A stretch of DNA of 64,000 nt from Martelella sp. HB161492 (GCF_013184775.1 NZ_JAATVV010000011.1:1-64000); one strand, 5' to 3'; positions 46,920 through 56,483 are shown, numbered from the stretch's first letter. Program-made: numbers and translations. Notes: generated by a model not told the origin, from the sequence alone.

Positions 46920-48453
46920 CGACTTTCAGCGTCCCGTCGGGCGATGTGACCATCACAGACACGCTGCGGCGGCCTTCGGAGACCAGCTGGGTCAGCCGCT
47001 CGGTGACGTCTGTCGGCGTGTTGACCGCCTGCTGGCCGATTTCCGATATCACCATGCCGGGCAGAATCCCCTCTTTCGACGCTTCCGAGCCCGGCTCGAC
47101 AGCCGTGATGAGCACGCCTTCCACCGAAGGGTCGATGGCGTGAACCGCACGCCCGTTGTCATCAAGAAGACCGAGTGTCATGCCATAGGCCGCAGATGTC
47201 GGCACGGTTTCACTGGCTTCCGGCGGAGCGCCCTCCTCGGTCGCACCGTCATCCGGAACGGACTGCGCCTCGTCTCCGGCCTTGTCTTCCGGCGGCGGTA
47301 CATCTGCCTCATCGCCGGCCACAAGTGCCGGCGCCATGCGCACCGTCATGCGCTTTCCGTCGCGCATGATCACGATCGGCACATTTTCGCCGGGAATGCT
47401 TTCAGCGACGAAGCGCGGCAGATCTTTGACACTGTCAACATTCTGACCATCGTAGCTGAGAATGATGTCACCCGGTTTCAGCGGACCGTTCTCGGCAGGA
47501 CCGCCTTCGATCAGGCTGGAGACCATCACCCCATCGGGATCATCGTCGCCCAGTGACTTGGCAAGATCCTCGCTGACGGCCATCACCCTGAGGCCCAGCC
47601 AGCCGCGCCGGGTGTGCCCATAATCGATGAGCTGATGCACCACCTTCTCGGCGAGTTCGCTCGGAACGGCAAAGCCGATGCCGATCGAACCTCCGGACGG
47701 CGACAGGATAGCGGTGTTGATCCCGATAACATTGCCGTCCATGTCAAACAGCGGCCCGCCGGAATTGCCCTTGTTGATCGCAGCATCGGTCTGGATGAAA
47801 TTGTCATAGGGGCCATCCAGCGTGCGGCCACGGGCCGAGACAATGCCGAGCGTGACGGATCCGCCGAGACCGAAGGGGTTGCCGATCGCCAGCACCCATT
47901 GTCCGATCCTGACCTTGCGGGAATCACCGAAAGAAACCGCTTTCAGCGGCTCTTCCGGGGCAACCTTCAGCACCGCCAGATCGGTTTCCTTGTCGACGCC
48001 TAGCAGCGTCGCTGGCATGGAGGTGCCATCGGCAAGCGTTACCTCGATCGAATCGGCGCCGTCGATGACGTGATTATTGGTGACGATGATGCCGGACGGA
48101 TCGATGATGAAGCCGGAACCGAGCGATGAGATCGGGTTCTTCTGGCGTTCGCCATCATGATTGTCGAAATAATCCTTGAACAGATCCGAAAATGGCTGAC
48201 CTTCCGGCACCTTTGGACGCGGCGCCGAGTCCGGATCGCTTTCGTCGGAAGCGGCGTCGTCCTTCTGCGAAATGGAAATATTCACCACTGCGTCCAGCAG
48301 TCGTTCCGACAGATCTGCAACCGAGACATCGGCGAGGCTCTCCGGCTGCGGCTTGGCGGCTGCAAAACCGGGCCCGGGCGCGGCGGCTGCCAGCACGGTT
48401 GCAAGACTTGCGCATATCAGGCGCTGGCGATGACGGAGCAACATGGACTTCAC
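46900..48453 (-). CDS. Do-family periplasmic serine protease (DegP/DegQ)
   Basis: 517 residues. A signal peptide is followed by a trypsin-like domain with His in IIVTNNHVID, Asp in KETDLAVLK and Ser in NKGNSGGPLFDMDG, and by two PDZ domains (the first begins GWLGLRVMAVS; the second includes LITAVEPGSEASKEGILPGMVISEIG). An acidic linker (EDKAGDEAQ...) separates the PDZ domains. The start is GTG at 48453, with GGGAGG eight bases before it; an internal ATG at 48444 is too far from that site. Downstream of hflK, hflC and DUF2065: a membrane protein quality-control cluster. Confidence 0.93.
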   Translation of the reverse strand: MKSMLLRHRQRLICASLATVLAAAAPGPGFAAAKPQPESLADVSVADLSERLLDAVVNISISQKDDAASDESDPDSAPRPKVPEGQPFSDLFKDYFDNHDGERQKNPISSLGSGFIIDPSGIIVTNNHVIDGADSIEVTLADGTSMPATLLGVDKETDLAVLKVAPEEPLKAVSFGDSRKVRIGQWVLAIGNPFGLGGSVTLGIVSARGRTLDGPYDNFIQTDAAINKGNSGGPLFDMDGNVIGINTAILSPSGGSIGIGFAVPSELAEKVVHQLIDYGHTRRGWLGLRVMAVSEDLAKSLGDDDPDGVMVSSLIEGGPAENGPLKPGDIILSYDGQNVDSVKDLPRFVAESIPGENVPIVIMRDGKRMTVRMAPALVAGDEADVPPPEDKAGDEAQSVPDDGATEEGAPPEASETVPTSAAYGMTLGLLDDNGRAVHAIDPSVEGVLITAVEPGSEASKEGILPGMVISEIGQQAVNTPTDVTERLTQLVSEGRRSVSVMVTSPDGTLKVVSLVLE

Positions 48454-48594
48454 CGTTCAAACCTCCCGAACCGAGCATTGGAGTGGCGCATCGGATGTGA
48501 TGGAAGCGCCGTGCGGACATACCGCGAAGGAACCGCACGGCGAAACACTAGCATGGCAGGCCTTAAGCTTTCCTGCTGCAGACGATCAGGGCAT

Positions 48595-48801
48595 TCATAT
48601 CCCCGTCAATCTTATGTGAACCAGCCACACAAGACCGACGCCGAAAGCGACAGCGACAACACCCACAACACGCAGATATCCCTCATCTACCGAAGGAATA
48701 CGGCGCGCCACCGCCTTAACGAGAGAAGGGGCCAGTGCATAGACCAGCCCCTCGATGACCAGAAAGAATGCCAATCCGATCACAATATCACGAAGCGGCA
48801 T
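48595..48801 (-). CDS. DUF2065 family small membrane protein (YjeT-like)
   Basis: 68 residues with two hydrophobic segments, DIVIGLAFFLVIEGLVYAL and YLRVVGVVAVAFGVGLVWLV. The DUF2065 family is regularly placed between hflC and downstream genes; its function is unknown. It begins at the hflC stop codon: the coordinates overlap by one base (48801), so translation is probably coupled. Confidence 0.85.
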   Translation of the reverse strand: MPLRDIVIGLAFFLVIEGLVYALAPSLVKAVARRIPSVDEGYLRVVGVVAVAFGVGLVWLVHIRLTGI

Positions 48802-49739
48802 CAGTTGCCGGCTCCGGCTTTCGCTGCGGCAGGCTTGCCAGCCGTTGCCGGTGCGGCAGCTGCACCATCGCTCGAACCGAAATAATCAAAGAATTCGGAA
48901 TTCGGCGACAGAACCATGGTCGAGTTCGCACTGAAGGCGCCCTGATAGGCCTGCATCGACCGGTAGAAGTCGAAGAAGGACGGATCCTTGCCATAGGCTT
49001 CACCGAGGACACGGTTGCGCTCGGCATCGCCCTCACCGCGCAGGATCTCCGATTCCTTGTTGGCTTCAGAGCGGATCTCAACGACCTGGCGATCGGCGAC
49101 AGCCTTGCGGCTTTCCGCCTTTTCACGGCCGCGGGCACGCGTGGCTTCCGCCTGGGCCAGACGTTCCGCCTTCATACGGGCATAGGTCTGTTCGGAAACC
49201 TGCGGCGTCAGATCGGTCCTCAGAATCCGGACATCGACGATATCGACGCCGAGCGATTCTGCATCGGGACGTAGCTGATCGCCGACTTCCTTCATCATCG
49301 AACCGCGTTCGGTCGAAAGCGCCGCCTGGAAATCCCTGAGACCGTAAACACGGCGCAGCGACGAATCGAGGCGGGTTCTCAGCTGCGATTCCGCAATCGT
49401 CCGGTCACCGGATACCGCCTCGCGGAAGCGGGTCGGATCAGTGATCTGGTAGATCACGAAGGCATCAACGTCATAGAACTTGCCGCCGGAAACCTGCACG
49501 CGGATATCATCGAGATCGAAGCGCAGATCCTGCCGGGACAGATACTGGACTTCATCCGCACCGGCAAAGGAGAAGGGCAGCTTGAAATAGATGCCCGGCT
49601 CCTGCTTGACGCTGGTGATCTGGCCGAAGCGGATCACCAGTGCCTGTTCACGCGGATTGACCACAAAGATCGACCCATAGATGAGAAGAGCGACAGCAAT
49701 CAACGCTGCAGCGATGGCGAATATACGATTCGAGTTCAT
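48801..49739 (-). CDS. hflC: HflC, SPFH-domain modulator of FtsH
   Basis: 312 residues. An N-terminal membrane anchor (IFAIAAALIAVALLIYGSIFVV) is followed by the SPFH/band-7 domain: NPREQALVIRFGQITSV, DAFVIYQITDPTRFREAV and VVEIRSEANKESEILRGEGDAERNRV, which is the coiled-coil-rich end. With HflK it forms a membrane cage around the FtsH protease and limits its activity. Its start overlaps the hflK stop by one base (49739). A C-terminal Ala-rich tail (AAAPATAGKPAAAKAGAG) is typical. Confidence 0.95.
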   Translation of the reverse strand: MNSNRIFAIAAALIAVALLIYGSIFVVNPREQALVIRFGQITSVKQEPGIYFKLPFSFAGADEVQYLSRQDLRFDLDDIRVQVSGGKFYDVDAFVIYQITDPTRFREAVSGDRTIAESQLRTRLDSSLRRVYGLRDFQAALSTERGSMMKEVGDQLRPDAESLGVDIVDVRILRTDLTPQVSEQTYARMKAERLAQAEATRARGREKAESRKAVADRQVVEIRSEANKESEILRGEGDAERNRVLGEAYGKDPSFFDFYRSMQAYQGAFSANSTMVLSPNSEFFDYFGSSDGAAAAPATAGKPAAAKAGAGN

Positions 49740-50881
49740 CAGTTCGCCGCTCCCTGGGTCATTGACTGCGTTGACGTGGACGTCGCCGGCCGCGCCGTGC
49801 TCTGCGTTGCCGCCTTGTTGATCTGGTCAAGCGGCAGATAGGGCACAACACCAGTTCCGTTGTCATCAACGATGACATTGTGGCTCTGCGACAGGGCTCC
49901 CTGCATGGTTTCGAGATAGAGGCGCTTGCGCGTGACGTCCGGAGCAGTCTTGTAACTGTCATAGATGGACGTGAACCGCTGTGCCTCACCTTCCGCTTCC
50001 TTGGTGACGCGATCCTTGTAGGCCGCGGCATCTTCACGGATCTTGGCAGCCTCACCGCGTGCGGCACCCAGTTCCTTGTTGGCGTACTGGTTTGCCTCTT
50101 CCATGTAGCGATCTTCGTCCTGCTCGGCGCGCTGAACCTCATCAAAGGCGTCTGCGACTTCCTTCGGCGGCGAAACATCCTGAAGCGTCACGGCGGTGAT
50201 CGTGAGGCCAGCACCGTAGCGATCCATGGTGTCCTGGACGATCGCCTTGACGTCGGACAGAATGCCCTCGCGATCATCGCGGAAGACATCATCGGCCGGA
50301 CGACGGCTGACGACCTCGCGCATGGCGCTTTCGGCAACCTGCTGCAGCGTCTGAACCGGACCCTCGACGTCAAAGAGATAGTCCTGCGGATCGGTGATCG
50401 TGTAGAAAACCGAGAAAGAGATATCGACGATGTTCTGGTCGCCCGTCAGCATGGTACCCGCGCGCGACGATGTGCCGGTACCGACATTGATCTGCTGCTG
50501 GGTGACATTGACAAATTCGACCGATTCAATCGGCCAGATCATGAAATGCAGACCAGGCATCTGCACTTCCTGCTTCGGCTTGCCGAAGCGCAGTTCAACA
50601 CCGCGCTGTTCCGGCCGGACCGTGTACATGCTTTGCAGGACCCAGAAGGCAGCAATCACCACGACCACAATCGCAACAAGGCCGATACCGAACCCGCCAG
50701 GGAACATGCCCTTGAACTGGTCCTGACCGCGCTTGAAGAAATCCTCGATGTCCGGAGGTCCACCATTGCCGTTGCCGCCGCCATTGCCACGGGGACGATT
50801 CGGTCCCTGTCCCCAGGGCCCGGGATTGTCGCCGCCGCCACCTCCCCAGGGACCGCCGCCATTCTGATTGCTCCAGGGCAT
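49739..50881 (-). CDS. hflK: HflK, SPFH-domain modulator of FtsH
   Basis: 380 residues. A Gly/Pro-rich N-terminus (PWSNQNGGGPWGGGGGDNPG) precedes a membrane helix (IGLVAIVVVVIAAFWVL, about residues 70-90) and the SPFH domain (VRPEQRGVELRFGKP, VDISFSVFYTITDPQDYLF). The C-terminal helix includes KDRVTKEAEGEAQRF. Partner of HflC, with which it overlaps by one base. The ATG at 50881 has AGAGGTG upstream and gives the canonical start; a longer in-frame reading upstream is not family sequence. Confidence 0.95.
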   Translation of the reverse strand: MPWSNQNGGGPWGGGGGDNPGPWGQGPNRPRGNGGGNGNGGPPDIEDFFKRGQDQFKGMFPGGFGIGLVAIVVVVIAAFWVLQSMYTVRPEQRGVELRFGKPKQEVQMPGLHFMIWPIESVEFVNVTQQQINVGTGTSSRAGTMLTGDQNIVDISFSVFYTITDPQDYLFDVEGPVQTLQQVAESAMREVVSRRPADDVFRDDREGILSDVKAIVQDTMDRYGAGLTITAVTLQDVSPPKEVADAFDEVQRAEQDEDRYMEEANQYANKELGAARGEAAKIREDAAAYKDRVTKEAEGEAQRFTSIYDSYKTAPDVTRKRLYLETMQGALSQSHNVIVDDNGTGVVPYLPLDQINKAATQSTARPATSTSTQSMTQGAAN

Positions 50882-51031
50882 TAACACCTCTAAAAAAAGA
50901 ACCCTCTCGGATCGCGCCGACATGACGGCGACCCGTTTGACGCATAGTCGCGTCTGCACCGTTATAGGTATGCGCGTGTGGGCTTTCAACGCGAGCGTTA
51001 CAAAAGCGTCAGAATTTTCCGTGAATTCGCC

Positions 51032-51547
51032 TCAGACGCGACGTCCATAGACGACGAAGCGGGTGGCAAAGTCGTCCTTCGGGCCGGACGGCAGCCTTTC
51101 TTCCTCAAGTTGAAGCCAGATCGCCGGATCGATCGGCGGGAAGCATGTATCGCCTTCGATCAGGGTTTCGACATGGGTGATATAGAGCCTGTCAGCGAGC
51201 GGCATCGCCTGGCGATAGATTTCGCCGCCGCCCTGAATGCAGATCTCGCCGAGATCTTTCGCTTCGGCGTCCTGCCTGGCCAGCGTGATCGCTTCCTCCA
51301 GCGTCGACGCGGTCAGGCAACCGGGACAGGCGAAATCGCCGTTGCGGGTGACGATGATATTGGTGCGCCCTGGCAGCGGGCGCCCAATCGATTCAAAGGT
51401 CTTGCGACCCATGATCTGCGGCTTGCCCATGGTGAGCCGCTTGAACCGCGCAAAATCGGATCCCAGATGCCAGGGCATCTGATTATCTTTTCCAATCACC
51501 CCGTTACGGGCGATCGCTGCGAAACAGACGATATCGATTTTTGCCAT
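51032..51547 (-). CDS. folA: Dihydrofolate reductase
   Basis: Reduces dihydrofolate with NADPH. The 171-residue protein has AIARNGVIGKDNQMPWHLGSD with the conserved Trp-Asp region (here SD in place of the usual ED/GD), MGRKTFESIGRPLPGRTNIIVTR, and IQGGGEIYRQAMPLADRLYITHV. The ATG at 51547 is eight bases after GAGG; a second ATG two codons upstream is also possible. It lies 23 bases after thyA, whose product makes dihydrofolate, so the pair forms the thymidylate cycle. Confidence 0.95.
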   Translation of the reverse strand: MAKIDIVCFAAIARNGVIGKDNQMPWHLGSDFARFKRLTMGKPQIMGRKTFESIGRPLPGRTNIIVTRNGDFACPGCLTASTLEEAITLARQDAEAKDLGEICIQGGGEIYRQAMPLADRLYITHVETLIEGDTCFPPIDPAIWLQLEEERLPSGPKDDFATRFVVYGRRV

Positions 51548-51570
51548 GGGCATTTCCTCGCAAGACGGCT

Positions 51571-52365
51571 TCAGACCGCGATCGGTGCCTTGATCGACGG
51601 TGCGGCAACATAGTTTTCGAGCGTGAAATCGTCGAAAGTGAAGGCGAAGAGATCGGCCACATCCGGATTGATCCGCATTGTCGGCAGCGGGCCGGGTTTA
51701 CGGGTCAGCTGCAATTTCGCCTGTTCGAAGTGATTGCTGTAGAGATGTGCGTCGCCGAGCGTATGGATGAATTCGCCGGGCTTCAGCCCCGTGACCTGGG
51801 CAATCATCATCGTCAGCAGGGCATAGGAGGCGATGTTGAACGGCACGCCGAGAAAAATATCAGCGGAACGCTGATAGAGCTGGCAGGACAATCTGCCGTC
51901 AGCCACATAGAACTGGAACAGGCAGTGGCAGGGCGGCAGAGCCATGTCGTCGACCTCGGCCGGGTTCCAGGCTGAGACGATATGCCGCCGGCTGGCCGGA
52001 TTGGCACGGATCTGGGCGACGAGGTTGGCCATCTGGTCGATCCTGCGGCCGTCAGGCGCTGGCCAGGAGCGCCATTGCGCACCGTATACGGGACCGAGAT
52101 CGCCATTTTCATCGGCCCATTCATCCCAGATCGAGACGCCGTTCTGCTTCAGATAGGCAATATTGGTGTCGCCTCTGAGGAACCACAGCAATTCGTGAAT
52201 AATCGAGCGCAGATGCAGTTTCTTGGTGGTGAGAACCGGAAAGCCTTCGGCGAGATCGAACCGCATCTGGTAGCCGAAAACCGAACGGGTCCCCGTGCCG
52301 GTCCGGTCGCTACGGTCGCTTCCTGTGTCCAGCACATGCTGAAGAAGGTCCAGATATTGCTGCAT
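51571..52365 (-). CDS. thyA: Thymidylate synthase
   Basis: Methylates dUMP to dTMP with methylene-tetrahydrofolate. The 264-residue protein matches the E. coli length and has [18 protein letters not shown] near residue 21, [18 protein letters not shown], the catalytic Cys in [31 protein letters not shown] and the [12 protein letters not shown] stretch. The ATG at 52365 is the family start; the frame continues upstream without similarity. Operon thyA-folA. Confidence 0.97.
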   Translation of the reverse strand: MQQYLDLLQHVLDTGSDRSDRTGTGTRSVFGYQMRFDLAEGFPVLTTKKLHLRSIIHELLWFLRGDTNIAYLKQNGVSIWDEWADENGDLGPVYGAQWRSWPAPDGRRIDQMANLVAQIRANPASRRHIVSAWNPAEVDDMALPPCHCLFQFYVADGRLSCQLYQRSADIFLGVPFNIASYALLTMMIAQVTGLKPGEFIHTLGDAHLYSNHFEQAKLQLTRKPGPLPTMRINPDVADLFAFTFDDFTLENYVAAPSIKAPIAV

Positions 52366-52552
52366 GGTCCTGCCCTGCTTTCGTTCCAATCTCTCCCTGA
52401 CATAAGGCAAAGCATCGCGGCCTGCGATGGTTTCCTCGAGACACTCACAGGAAATGACCTGCTCGTCGTTTCACCGGATCGGCGGGTTTTTCATCCTGCC
52501 CCCCTTTGCGAACGCGTCTGAAAGCCTTATATGACACCTGCCGGCTCGACCG

Positions 52553-52866
52553 GCTATGGTGATAAACGGCAATGTAATAAGCTTATTGGACCCGGGGGCG
52601 GTACCCGGCGCCTCCACCATAACCAGGCGGACAAGGCCTTGTTATGATGGGGGCGAAATAGGATCGACAAGAGTGTAAAGATTGACCTTTTGCCCGGCAT
52701 GATACCACCGTTATCGGGTCACTAGAGTAGTTGCAAATGACAACAATGCTCAGGGTTACGCTGTAGCTGCCTAATGGCGGTTCCAGAAACCCAATTTAAG
52801 TCCTTGCGGGTAGCACTGTAAGGCGGGGTCCGGAGGCACCTGGCAACAGAAGCCTCCACCGAAATT
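52553..52866 (+). ncRNA. ssrA: Permuted two-piece tmRNA (alphaproteobacterial ssrA)
   Basis: The gene encodes the acceptor piece first: GGACCCGGGGGCGGTACCCGG, then CGCCTCCACCA ending with CCA at 52617-52619. A linker of about 29 bases follows, then the coding piece starting GGGGGCGAAATAGGATCGAC at 52649. GGGGGCG (52649-52655) pairs with CGCCTCC to close the tRNA-like acceptor stem across the break, which is the permuted arrangement. The tag reading frame is GCA at 52733 to TAA at 52774 and gives ANDNNAQGYAVAA, close to known rhizobial tags. The outer ends are approximate. Confidence 0.93.
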
Positions 52867-52983
52867 TGAACATATTCCATACACATAATTGCCGATAATC
52901 ATCCGCCAAAGGGTTTTGACGCACTGGCTTATTGTCGATATAGGCTTTAGCTAGAACCGAGTTTTGAAAGCGGGAAGGACAGT

Positions 52984-53469
52984 ATGGCTCAGGACCACAT
53001 TCGCTACGATATTCTGGCGCAGGATGCCTTGCGCGGTGTCATCCGCAAGGTCCTGTCCGAAGTTGCAGCAGCGGGAAGACTTCCCGGTGAACACCACTTC
53101 TTCATCACCTTTCTGACCGGCGCCCCCGGTGTGCGGATCTCGCAGTTCCTGAAGGAAAAATACAGCCAGCAGATGACGATCGTCATCCAGCACCAGTTCT
53201 GGGATCTCAAGGTGACCGAGAGCCAGTTCGAGATTGGCCTGTCCTTTTCCGACAAGCCGGAAAGGCTCGTCATTCCCTTCAACGCGATTGTCGGCTTCTA
53301 CGATCCCTCGGTCAATTTCGAACTTGAATTCGACGTTGCGGCCCTTGAGGTCGATGATCCGGAAGGTCAGCCCGTCAGCGATGATGACAATGATGATCAG
53401 CCGCCGCCGACGAGCGATGATGACGGTTCGTCCGTTGTGTCGCTGGATGCATTTCGCAAGAAACACTGA
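52984..53469 (+). CDS. sspB: SspB-alpha, ClpXP adaptor for ssrA-tagged proteins
   Basis: 161 residues of the alphaproteobacterial SspB type. IRYDILAQDALRGVIRKVL opens the SspB fold; FFITFLTGAPGVRISQFLKEKYSQQMTIVIQHQFWDLKV follows in two stretches and forms the tag-binding barrel. A linker rich in Asp leads to the C-terminal ClpX-docking peptide (ending FRKKH). It lies 120 bases downstream of ssrA, whose tag it would deliver to ClpXP; the adjacency is informative. ATG at 52984 after GGGAAGGACAGT. Confidence 0.94.
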   Translation: MAQDHIRYDILAQDALRGVIRKVLSEVAAAGRLPGEHHFFITFLTGAPGVRISQFLKEKYSQQMTIVIQHQFWDLKVTESQFEIGLSFSDKPERLVIPFNAIVGFYDPSVNFELEFDVAALEVDDPEGQPVSDDDNDDQPPPTSDDDGSSVVSLDAFRKKH

Positions 53470-53510
53470 TCCTTGATGACCGGTCCGCAAGACCGGAACA
53501 GGAGTGTTGA

Positions 53511-53711
53511 ATGAGTGCAGATATCGTCAACCTTCGTCAGTTCAAGAAACGCCGCCAGCGTGACGACGACAGCCGCAAGGCTGAGGAGAACCGGCGGATT
53601 CACGGACGGAGCAAGTCCGAACGTTCGCTGGAAGAGGCCGAACGTTCGATGTTTGAAAAGAAACTCGATCAGGGGCGGATCGAGCGCAAGCCTGGAGATG
53701 ACGCGGATTGA
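53511..53711 (+). CDS. DUF4169 family small protein
   Basis: 66 residues, highly charged: VNLRQFKKRRQRDDDSRKAEENRR and SKSERSLEEAERSMFEKKLDQGRIERKPGDD. The family is found in rhizobial and related genomes; function unknown. It begins 41 bases after sspB and overlaps the next gene (TTGA overlap at 53708-53711), so it belongs to a short operon. Confidence 0.85.
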   Translation: MSADIVNLRQFKKRRQRDDDSRKAEENRRIHGRSKSERSLEEAERSMFEKKLDQGRIERKPGDDAD

Positions 53712-53929
53712 TTCGCAAGCACTCTGTGAGCCTACACGGCCACAAGACCAGCTTTTCCCTCGAAGACGCCTTTTTTGACGAACTGAAAGCCATCGCGTCC
53801 GCGCGCGACATCGCTCTTGCAGCCTTGTTGCGCGAGGTTGACGATGACCGTCCCGCTGAAGTGAACCTTTCCTCAGCGCTCAGGCTCTATGTGCTGGCCA
53901 CCCTGAAACAGCAGTCAACGCACCACTAG
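53708..53929 (+). CDS. Ribbon-helix-helix domain protein
   Basis: 73 residues. SVSLHGHKTSFSLEDAFFDELKAIASARDIALAALLREVD is a ribbon-helix-helix-type fold (RHH_4 family), probably DNA-binding or a small adaptor. The start is a TTG overlapping the DUF4169 stop, implying coupled translation. Its TAG stop is supplied by the first bases of repeat copy D. Target unknown. Confidence 0.8.
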   Translation: MIRKHSVSLHGHKTSFSLEDAFFDELKAIASARDIALAALLREVDDDRPAEVNLSSALRLYVLATLKQQSTHH

Positions 53930-54030
53930 CGCATCTGTTCGAAAATCGGAATCGATTTTCGAACAGATCGGTATGTAGTTTCAATAAGATAGAGCGACCT
54001 GCTGCGGCCAAAAGGACGCACGGCGCTGAA
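53926..54030 (+). repeat. Dispersed palindromic repeat, copy D
   Basis: Begins CTAGCGCATCTG, then the near-perfect hairpin ATCTGTTCGAAAATCG / CGATTTTCGAACAGAT, followed by TTTCAATAAGATAGAGCG and a C-type right third (CCTGCTGCGGCC). The TAG in its first bases is the stop codon of the RHH gene. The hairpin arms differ from copy B but vary together, so base pairing is kept. The right end is approximate. Confidence 0.85.
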
Positions 54031-54124
54031 GCGCGATGAACTGACCGGCGACCGGCCTCGTTACGGCTGTCGCCGGATGATCGTCTGATGCGCGCTGAAC
54101 ACGGAAACAGGCCGCAGGCACGGC

Positions 54125-55654
54125 CTATTCCGCAGCATCACGCCCGCTGTTTGCGGAAAGCGGCGCATCGGCATCGCCCGGCGATGTCTGCGCATCGAAA
54201 TCCGGGAAGGCGACGATCCGCTTGCCCGAAAAATCGCTATGCAGCACGATCAGTCCCTGCTCTTCGAAATAGTCGAGAAACCGGCGCGCGCGCCGCGTGG
54301 AATGCGTGCCATAGGCCTGGGCAATCCGTGCGTCGGACGGACAGGGCTCGCCGCCAAGTGCAGCCTTGGCCAGCATGAGAAAGACACCGGCCAGATCATC
54401 GGTCACCCGGGTCGCAAGGCCAAGGGCCATCTGCCAGGCTTCGCTTTCAGCCATTGCCTCATCGACACCCGAGCGGCCGATCGCCAGCTTGAGCCGGAAT
54501 TCAGACATGGAAAGCGGTGCGCCGGCGATCCGCTTCATGCGACCACGCATCAGAAAGTCCTGATAAAGCACTGAATCAGAACGGAAAGAGGATTGAGGAT
54601 CAGAAGCGATCTCGGCCATGGTTGCGGCGATCCAGGCCTCTTTCTCCTCGTCATTCATGGCCGGAGCGCGGGTGCGGCGATGCTCGCTGTCGTCACCATG
54701 CTCGCCGGCGTCAGCTGCCCGGCTGAGCTCTTCCATGAGGTCGGGCATCGGCCGCACCGTATGGACCGGCCGGCTGCGCGGCATGGCCGGTCGCGCCAGA
54801 TCTTCGGGATCCGGTGTCATGATCAGGTCTTCGATATCTTCAGGCTTGTCGGGCAGCGGCATCAGCTTCGGGCTTGATGAGCGCGCCGACGTCTCGACAT
54901 TTCCGATCACCACCTTCAGCGGCCGGCGTGACATCGCCGGACCAAGCGCGACGAAGTTGCCGCGTTTCAAATCCCGGAACTGTTCGGCCTGGCGGCGATC
55001 CATGCCCAGAAGATCGGCCGCACGCGCCATGTCGATGTCGAGAAAGGTGCGCCCCATGAGGAAGTTGGAGGCCTCGGCCGCGACATTCTTGGCCAGCTTG
55101 GCAAGACGCTGGGTGGCGATAACGCCTGCCAGGCCGCGCTTGCGGCCGCGACACATGAGATTGGTCATGGCGCCAAGCGATGCACGCCGGGCGTCTTCGG
55201 CAACCTCGCCACCGGCGGCAGGAGCAAACATCTGCGCTTCGTCGACGACGACGAGGATCGGATACCAGTGTTCACGATCGGCATCGAACAGCGCATTGAG
55301 AAAGGTGGAAGCCGCCCGCATCTGGTCGTCGATTTCCAGCCCCTCCAATGTCAGCACGCAGGAGACGCGGTGCTGACGGATGCGGTTGGCAATGCCGATC
55401 AGCTCGCCTTCGCTGCGATCGGCGTCAACAACGACATGACCGAATTTGTCGGCGAGCGTCACGAAATCGCCTTCCGGATCGATCACGACCTGCTGCACCC
55501 ATTTGGCTGACTGCTCGAGCAGGCGGCGCAGGAGGTGCGATTTTCCGGAACCGGAATTGCCCTGAACCAGAAGACGCGTCGCCAGCAGTTCCTCGATATC
55601 GAGTTCGGCCACATCGCCGGTGGACGTCGTTCCCATATCGATATTGATCTGCAA
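54125..55654 (-). CDS. HerA/DUF87-like ATP-binding protein
   Basis: 509 residues. Walker A QGNSGSGKSHLLRRLLEQ near residue 32, Walker B IPILVVVDEAQMFAP-like (ILVVVDEAQMFAP near 134) and VIATQRLAKLAKNVA place it with HerA/FtsK-type hexameric motor proteins. The C-terminal half (after about 300) is variable, ending with an HTH-like DARIAQAYGTHSTRRARRFLDY. The usual partner nuclease NurA is not adjacent, so the role is uncertain. The start is TTG at 55654, with AGGT nearby; the first in-frame ATG at 55636 has no site. Confidence 0.85.
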   Translation of the reverse strand: MQINIDMGTTSTGDVAELDIEELLATRLLVQGNSGSGKSHLLRRLLEQSAKWVQQVVIDPEGDFVTLADKFGHVVVDADRSEGELIGIANRIRQHRVSCVLTLEGLEIDDQMRAASTFLNALFDADREHWYPILVVVDEAQMFAPAAGGEVAEDARRASLGAMTNLMCRGRKRGLAGVIATQRLAKLAKNVAAEASNFLMGRTFLDIDMARAADLLGMDRRQAEQFRDLKRGNFVALGPAMSRRPLKVVIGNVETSARSSSPKLMPLPDKPEDIEDLIMTPDPEDLARPAMPRSRPVHTVRPMPDLMEELSRAADAGEHGDDSEHRRTRAPAMNDEEKEAWIAATMAEIASDPQSSFRSDSVLYQDFLMRGRMKRIAGAPLSMSEFRLKLAIGRSGVDEAMAESEAWQMALGLATRVTDDLAGVFLMLAKAALGGEPCPSDARIAQAYGTHSTRRARRFLDYFEEQGLIVLHSDFSGKRIVAFPDFDAQTSPGDADAPLSANSGRDAAE

Positions 55655-55763
55655 TTTACCTATACCTTCATCCGTGCTGGTCGGTTCTTTCTACCAGTTT
55701 AAAAGCCCGGCCAGACGAGGCCCGGCAGGTTTTCCCCAGCGCATTTTCCGATTGGGTTATCGC

Positions 55764-56483
55764 TCATCCGGCATCGAGGTCAAGCACTTTGCCGGAGAGA
55801 CCGAAGGCCTTGCCGAAGCCCGCCTGCCCCTTGCGGGTCAGCACCAGTGTGCGCCCGCTTTCGAGACGTCGGACAAAGCCCAGTTCGAGACTTCTCGACA
55901 GGATCGACGCGCCAAGCCAGCCGCCAAGGTGATGCCGCCGCTCGCTCCAGTCGAGACAGGTGCGGCACAGCGCGCGGCGAGACTGCCGGGCGTCATCGAC
56001 ATCAATGCCGAAGCAGTGGAAGGTCGCCCGCCCCTGATCCGTCAGCATGCCTGCCCCGTCGGCAATCACCAGATCACCGCTGTCGATCAGCCGGTCGGCA
56101 AGGGCGACGGCAATGCTGCCTGCCATGTGATCGTAACAAGTCCGCGCCTTGCGCATCGCCAGATCTTTCGGGCCTGTCGGGCGGTGTCGCCGGGGGCCGG
56201 TTGCTGCAACCGCGGACAATGTCTCGATCAGCTCGGCAATATCGGCGGAGGCCAGCCGGAAATAGCGGTGACGCCCCTGCTTCTCAACGCTGACCAGATG
56301 GCCGTCAACCAGCTTGGCCAGATGGCTGCTGGCCGTCTGCGGCGTCACGTCAGCCAGTGAGGCGAGCTCACCAGCCGTCAGCGCCTTGCCGCCCATCAGC
56401 GCAGACAGAATATTGGCTCTGGCGACATCGCCGATCAATGCGGCGACAGAAGCGAGCGCGTTACCGGAAATCTGATTGATCAT
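55764..56483 (-). CDS. ArsR-family winged-helix regulator with C-terminal domain
   Basis: 239 residues. The ArsR/SmtB-like HTH is ALTAGELASLADVTPQTASSHLAKLVDGHLV followed by SVEKQGRHRYFRLA (residues 35-80). The C-terminal half has CYDHMAGSIAVALADRL and two Cys in ALCRTCLDWSERRHHLGG, a candidate metal or redox site. Target unknown. The ATG at 56483 is used; a GTG one codon earlier is possible. Confidence 0.85.
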   Translation of the reverse strand: MINQISGNALASVAALIGDVARANILSALMGGKALTAGELASLADVTPQTASSHLAKLVDGHLVSVEKQGRHRYFRLASADIAELIETLSAVAATGPRRHRPTGPKDLAMRKARTCYDHMAGSIAVALADRLIDSGDLVIADGAGMLTDQGRATFHCFGIDVDDARQSRRALCRTCLDWSERRHHLGGWLGASILSRSLELGFVRRLESGRTLVLTRKGQAGFGKAFGLSGKVLDLDAG

